Below, piece by piece: positions 8,687-12,222 of a stretch of DNA of 12,222 nucleotides. The notes below the pieces were generated by a model. That model was not told the origin of the DNA and made no database searches. It was given only the letters and a program-made list of their open reading frames with translations. The stretch covers positions 1 to 12,222 of the forward strand of contig JADGJG010000814.1 of assembly GCA_027596195.1 (NCBI GenBank). Reading direction: 5' to 3'. This stretch comes from Podochytrium sp. JEL0797 (lineage: Eukaryota; Chytridiomycota; Chytridiomycetes; Chytridiales; Chytriomycetaceae). How positions within the stretch are numbered: the stretch's first letter is position 1; each line of letters opens with the position of its first letter. Made by a program: the position numbers and the translations under genes.

Positions 8687-10493
8687 ATGCTCCGACACGC
8701 CCCGCCACTTTTTTCGCGGCGCAGTGGCTTCTTTCTTTCGCAGACACGAAACCTTTCGCTCAGCCAGCGACAGCGACGCGGCGAAAGCGAAACATGGACC
8801 AAGTTGCAGGGCGGCGGCGGCGACGCGGCGTGGCGCGTTTCGCATTCGCACAAGAACGTGCTCCTCGATGTGGTGCCGGGTCCTGCCGCCAAGGACGCGC
8901 CGCGCAACGCTCTCCTGCTCGCTGCGAGAGCCGCAAAGGACCAGCTGATGGTCATGTTCTTGCCAAAGGGATATCCGAGGAGCGTGTCGAGGTAAGCCTT
9001 GTTTACCCGTTGAACGCGTGCTCACTCCTGGCTTGCCTGCTACCACGCATCCACAGCGACTACCTGCCCTACACCACATGGCACTTTGCCCACTCCACCC
9101 TGGGCACCGTCACGGGAACCCTGTCCACACAAGCACTGCTGCATGCGCTTGGCCTGGGCGCAGCCACGTCCGCCGGGCTCGCTGCCACGACCAACTGGCT
9201 GATCAAGGTGTGTTGGTGCGCGTTTTTGTGCCTTGTGGCCCTGTGGAAGAAGGAGAGATTCAAGCGCGCCAATTTGCGAGTCGCGATGGAGTCGCTTGCT
9301 GTGTCCAACCTGATTTGAGTCTTTGCATCCCGACTGACTCCTTAAACAATCAGGACGGCTTCGGCTTGTTGGGTGGCGTATTATACGCTGGTTCAGTAGC
9401 CACCAAGTTTGATGACCAACCGAAACGATTCCGCTTCCTCTCAGCCGGTCTCATCCAACTCTCATGCTTCCTCGAACTCCTCACACCACTCCTCCCCCAC
9501 CTCTTTGTCCCCATCGCCTCCATCTCCAACATTGGCAAAAACATTGGCTGGCTCGCGTCCTCGGCCTCGCGCGCGTCCATCCACCGCGGATTCACCCTCA
9601 CCGACAACCTCGGCGACGTGACGGCGAAATCGGGGGCTCAATCCACCATGGCTGGGTTACTCGGCACCGTGTGTGGAATCGGCATCTCGTATCTGATTGG
9701 ATACTCGGACCCGATTACACTCATGAACGTGTTTGTGCCGCTGAGTGTGTTAAACATGGCGTGTTGTTACCGCTCGAACCACGCCGTGATTACAAAGTCC
9801 TTAAACGTCGAAAGAGGAGAAATCGCGTTGGAAAAGTACGTGAAGGAGGTGGCTGCCGGCCGCGTGGGTGCGTTGCGGCGATCCGATGGAGCCTGTGTCC
9901 ACAACCCCAACGAAATTGCCGATTCGCTTATTCTACCGCTTCTCAACGTGTCGCAACGCGAATCGTTTGTGTTGCGGTACGAGTCCGTGTTGGGCCTCAA
10001 CGTGTTGTTGGAACCGTCTCTCGTGCGACACGCGGAGAGTCTCGAACCGCGTATGCTGCAACGGTTGTTTGATGGGCAAGACGCGAACCAGTACCGTATG
10101 ATGCTGTCGCGGAAGGAAGTGTCGTACCTCGCGCATCATTTCGGAGCGAATCGCAACGTCACTGAAAAGGAGGCCTTGAAACACGTCCTTCCAACCGATT
10201 GGAGAGTGTGCTTGTGGTTTCTCGAGTCGTCCAAATCGGGAGACCATTTCAAGGCATTTTATCACTCGTGTATCGCGCGGAGGGTGTTTTTGGATCGCGT
10301 TGAACGGATGGATGCACGCACGTTGGAGGACTTTGGGGCTGTTCAACGCGAGTTTCAGCAGGCCGTGCTGGAAACGCGTGCCGTTGTAGAGGAGACGTTT
10401 GAGGATCTGGTCGCTGTGATGGTGAGCCAGGGGTGGCGGATGGAGTTTAACCATTTTGGGGATCGCGATGGGAGGATTTCGGTGGAACCATGA
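8687..10493 (+). CDS. RUSF1: RUS family (DUF647) membrane protein with presequence-like N-terminus
   Basis: Exons are 8687-8991, 9057-9207 and 9354-10493 (531 aa). Introns are 65 bp (GTAAGC...CCACAG) and 146 bp (GTGTGT...ATCAG). The start ATG has AAAA just before it. The DUF647 core runs from about residue 85 to 330, with family hallmarks FLPKGYP, SVSSDYLPY, WLIKDGFG, SNIGKNIGWL, NLGDVTAKSG and NMACCYRSNH. Several hydrophobic segments lie in this core. The C-terminal ~150 residues look soluble. The family includes plant RUS1-RUS6 (UV-B sensing, auxin transport, vitamin B6 homeostasis) and animal RUSF1. The molecular function is still poorly defined. The first 32 residues have many R and S, no D or E, and alternating hydrophobics, which suggests import into mitochondria. 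Retention of the second intron would stop translation at 9318. The family call is strong. Confidence 0.92.
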
Positions 10494-10784
10494 TGAAAGG
10501 GGGCAGAACTTCCACCAACCAATATTCTGTTCATATTTTTTAAGATCTTGTATCGATTTCCTCTCCGTTCTTGTCGAGGAGCTGGGACGACGCTTGGCCT
10601 GTTGGAATTTTATTAGGATTTTTTGAGTTGAAACCCCAACAATTGGAGAGTTTTCCAGAGTTTTTCTTGGGCGTGAACTTTTTTGCGATCCTGCGGTTGA
10701 ACCACCGCTGAACACAACGCCTTCCTGGGGCAACTGCAGCAGTGACTCGTACTCGCGAAATACAGTAGTCAGGGAAAAGAGATT

Positions 10785-10830
10785 TTGTGACGGGCCATTT
10801 CGAGTTTTCGACAAGGTGTGGGACAATCAT
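10785..10830 (-). repeat. 76-bp-period direct repeat, copy B
   Basis: Pairs with 10861-10906 at an offset of exactly 76 bp and shares an uninterrupted 15-bp core CCATTTCGAGTTTTC (plus strand 10795-10809). Read on the minus strand, both copies open with ATG and encode M-[IV]-V-P-x-[LF]-ENSKW-x-VTK-like peptides. Many of the differences are at third codon positions. Confidence 0.6.
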
Positions 10831-10860
10831 GCGCTGATGTTCATCATGTGGAGAACAGTT

Positions 10861-10906
10861 TCGTCACGAACCATTTCGAGTTTTCAAAAAGAAGGGGCAC
10901 AACCAT
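10861..10906 (-). repeat. 76-bp-period direct repeat, copy A
   Basis: The core CCATTTCGAGTTTTC is at 10871-10885. On the minus strand it encodes a 20-codon ORF (MVVPLLFENSKWFVTK...) closed by TGATGA. It lies just after the stop of the orphan exon at 11079-10910, in what would be that exon's 3' UTR. Confidence 0.6.
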
Positions 10907-10909
10907 GTG

Positions 10910-11079
10910 TTAATCTTTGAGGGAGACGCGCACAATGTAGGTGGATTCACCCTTGCGCGGATACATTTTTTGGACTTTGGCGAGGTCAGAGGTTTTGGCA
11001 CCCGACGACTGGATGCAGATGAGGTCGGAATCTGTCACACGCTTCTTGGAATCTTCGAATGGTTGCATGAAGGTAATTT
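10910..11079 (-). CDS. Orphan 3' exon of an unrecognised gene
   Basis: On the minus strand a good acceptor (CCCTCCCCACACAG, plus 11080-11093) opens a 170-bp exon ending in TAA at 10912-10910. It encodes about 56 residues, starting near ITFMQPFEDSKKRV and ending YIVRVSLKD. Third codon positions are strongly C-ending on this strand (GAC CTC ATC TGC ATC CAG), unlike the opposite reading, which supports real coding. I do not recognise the protein. Upstream on the minus strand (11094-11400) no exon joins in the required phase: the best donor (GTGAGC, 63 bp upstream) would create a TAA at the junction. It may be the surviving 3' end of a broken gene, or its 5' exons may lie further away than I can resolve. 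Confidence 0.45.
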
Positions 11080-11093
11080 CTGTGTGGGGAGGG

Positions 11094-11424
11094 TGCATAG
11101 AACACAAAAAATCCATTAAGTTTTTTGACAGGCAACGCTCACACAATATATACACACAAAGTAAAAAAGAAACTCATCATGAAAATCATCCAAAGTCTAC
11201 GCCGTGAACTGATGGTTTCAAGCAGAAAGCTTTAATTATGTTGGTGTACAGTTTCAAGCAGAAAGCTTAACCATCAAATGCAAAATCAACAATTAACCAA
11301 ACACCAAAACTCCCCGAGGGGACTGCTTCACATCAGACTTCCTTCCAATAATCCCAGAATTCCACGTACGCAAAGCTTTTTTTCGAAATCCGTCTCCCTA
11401 TAGCGAGAAAATATATAGAATTAA
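11094..11424. other. AT-rich non-coding stretch between gene remnants
   Basis: No ORF here is convincing on either strand. Besides the 67-bp repeat module it holds a short minus-strand open stretch (11394-11293, ending SPRGVLVFG then TAA) with no start codon, and an A/T-rich block (AATATATAGAATTAATT) just before the coding-like remnant at 11425. Confidence 0.4.
11210..11276. repeat. 67-bp module: two 18-bp direct repeats inside 8-bp inverted arms
   Basis: GTTTCAAGCAGAAAGCTT occurs at 11215-11232 and 11251-11268, perfect and 36 bp apart. The pair is enclosed by TGATGGTT (11210-11217) and its exact reverse complement AACCATCA (11269-11276), which overlap or abut the repeats. It lies in AT-rich, non-coding DNA. 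It could be a minisatellite seed, a protein-binding pair, or the remains of a small mobile element. Confidence 0.6.
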
Positions 11425-11935
11425 TTGGCGAGTCCATCTGTCCTCTCCGACCGCCCCATCAGCTCCACCATTGTTGCTGCCAAGAACAACACCTTCGTAC
11501 ACCTCTGCTTTGCTCAAGTAGCACACGTCCTTGGCCGATGCCCTCCTCAAGGGACTCTCCCAGCAGCTCCGCTCCTTCAGAAGCCTCTTGACCTCCACCC
11601 TTGCCAAGAGTGCCACCACCGGAACCGCCGCTGCCAAGACCATCGACATGGCCGTCTTTGACTTCATGAAGCATGAGAAGGTCTCCTTCACTCAAGCCGT
11701 TGCCAATATGCAGGCCACCCTCCCTGAGGGAGTTGCCCTCCGTGTCAGATACCTCGACACTAAGCTCAATATCAACTCTGCCCGTCTAACGCGTGGCGGA
11801 GCCTCGGAGGTGGCAGTGCTTGGTGAATTTGACGCGTATTTTGAAGCGTGCTTTTTTCTTGGCGTGAGTATGGATGCGGACAATTTAATGGCTCCTCTTA
11901 TCAGGGCATCAAAAAAACTCGACCCTGGAAGATAA
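11425..11935 (+). pseudogene. Coding-like remnant, frameshifted and without a start codon
   Basis: Two plus-strand frames each show very strong C-ending codon bias, as in highly expressed genes. Frame 1 (11425 to ~11526) reads SVLSDRPISSTIVAAKNNTF and on to FAQVAH. Frame 2 (from ~11528) reads SLADALLKGLSQQLRSF, then KTIDMAVFDFMKHEKVSF, then LPEGVALRVRYLDTKLNI. They would join with a one-base shift near 11526, and no good intron fits. Frame 1 is closed upstream by TAA at 11422-11424 and has no ATG. After about 11790 the bias disappears and the frame runs on to a TAA at 11933-11935. A possible 41-bp intron near 11864-11904 (GTGAGT...ATCAG) would change the tail. I do not recognise the protein. 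It may be a decayed gene copy, a fragment joined to unrelated DNA, or a real gene disrupted by a sequencing indel. Confidence 0.45.
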
Positions 11936-12222
11936 ATAACGTCTTTTTCCAACAAAAAAAACATTTATCAAGGTGATCATTCAGTGGGTTATAGACAGCA
12001 TGTGTTGCCCATCTTTCGTGAATGATTGTTTGGGTCTGTTGCTCCTTTCAACTGTCGGGTTTTCTTTTAATGTCCTCAATTCAGACGGGGTTATTTGGTC
12101 TGGGTTTGCGGCCTTCCTTAATCTTCCCCAAGTTTTTTTTCATTCATCCTACTGTATTTTTTGAAGAAGAAGCGCGTTTCGGAATTGTCAGATATGCAAA
12201 TCTTTGAGAAAAAAAGAGATGA
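11936..12222. other. Terminal non-coding stretch
   Basis: T-rich, with several pyrimidine runs (CCCCAAGTTTTTTTTC) and stop codons in most frames. Short ORFs here lack an ATG or show random codon use. I see no gene, RNA or repeat. It may be 3' flank of the remnant or promoter of a gene outside the window. Confidence 0.4.

Larger units (their letters stand above)
10494..10909. other. Gene-poor spacer after the RUS gene, with one weak minus-strand ORF
   Basis: I see no convincing gene. On the minus strand a 96-codon ORF (10830-10540) starts with MIVPHLVENSKW, then becomes basic and Asn-rich with no recognisable domain. Its first codons match a 20-codon ORF at 10906 (see the repeat). It may be a small gene, a remnant, or chance. 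Confidence 0.4.

Noticed and set aside
7878..8747. Minus-strand open frame of 289 codons over the Zn2Cys6-PAS gene
   Set aside because: Shadow of the conserved PAS-coding frame; its sequence is low in complexity with no family features.
9933..10826. Long minus-strand open frame (297 codons) over the end of the RUS gene
   Set aside because: It is antisense to the well-supported DUF647 coding frame over most of its length, has no recognisable domain, and arises from that gene's codon pattern.
11387..11402. Minus-strand CTCGCTATAGGGAGAC, 14 of 15 bases like the 3' part of a T7 phage promoter
   Set aside because: The upstream half of that promoter (TAATACGA) does not match, and nothing else suggests phage or vector sequence. 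Most likely chance.
11973..12164. 63-codon hydrophobic ORF near the right end
   Set aside because: It begins without an ATG, has T-rich random codon use, and overlaps another equally weak frame.
1..12222. tRNA, rRNA, CRISPR arrays, insertion sequences
   Set aside because: No cloverleaf boxes, conserved rRNA stretches, regular spaced repeats or transposase motifs were seen on either strand.

Overview
The window looks like nuclear DNA of a fungus, probably an early-diverging, zoosporic (chytrid-like) one. Protein genes are tightly packed and cut by short GT-AG introns of about 49-146 bp. One gene encodes a Zn2Cys6-PAS regulator of a type restricted to fungi. Others encode a RUS (DUF647) protein, a WRN-type exonuclease and a RING/SNF2 helicase. 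The fungal call rests on the Zn2Cys6 protein. The chytrid placement is inference.

Layout. Positions 1-920 (+) are the 3' end of a SNF2-type helicase with an embedded RING, SHPRH/IRC20-like. Positions 1051-3132 (+) are a WRN-like DEDDy 3'-5' exonuclease with two diverged copies of an unrecognised ~108-residue domain at its C-terminus. Positions 4140-3159 (-) encode a seven-transmembrane, GPCR-shaped protein; its stop lies 26 bp from the stop of the exonuclease gene. Positions 4267-6845 (+) start 126 bp away from that gene, divergently, and encode a long disordered protein ending in a RING-H2 domain. Positions 6994-8597 (+) are an ERT1/AcuK-like Zn2Cys6 + PAS transcription factor with an ambiguous N-terminus. 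Positions 8687-10493 (+) are a RUS-family membrane protein with a presequence-like start.

From 10494 to the end no intact gene is visible. This part holds an orphan 3' exon on the minus strand (11079-10910), a 76-bp-period direct repeat with codon-like conservation, and a small module of two 18-bp direct repeats between inverted arms. It also holds a coding-like remnant with strong codon bias (11425-11935) that lacks an ATG and changes frame. It reads as a zone of gene decay or duplication.

The genes do not form a pathway. The nearest to shared roles are the two neighbours at the left (helicase/ubiquitin ligase and exonuclease, both DNA-maintenance families) and two RING proteins. All exon boundaries were read by eye from splice signals, frame continuity and divisibility by three. 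None is backed by transcripts.
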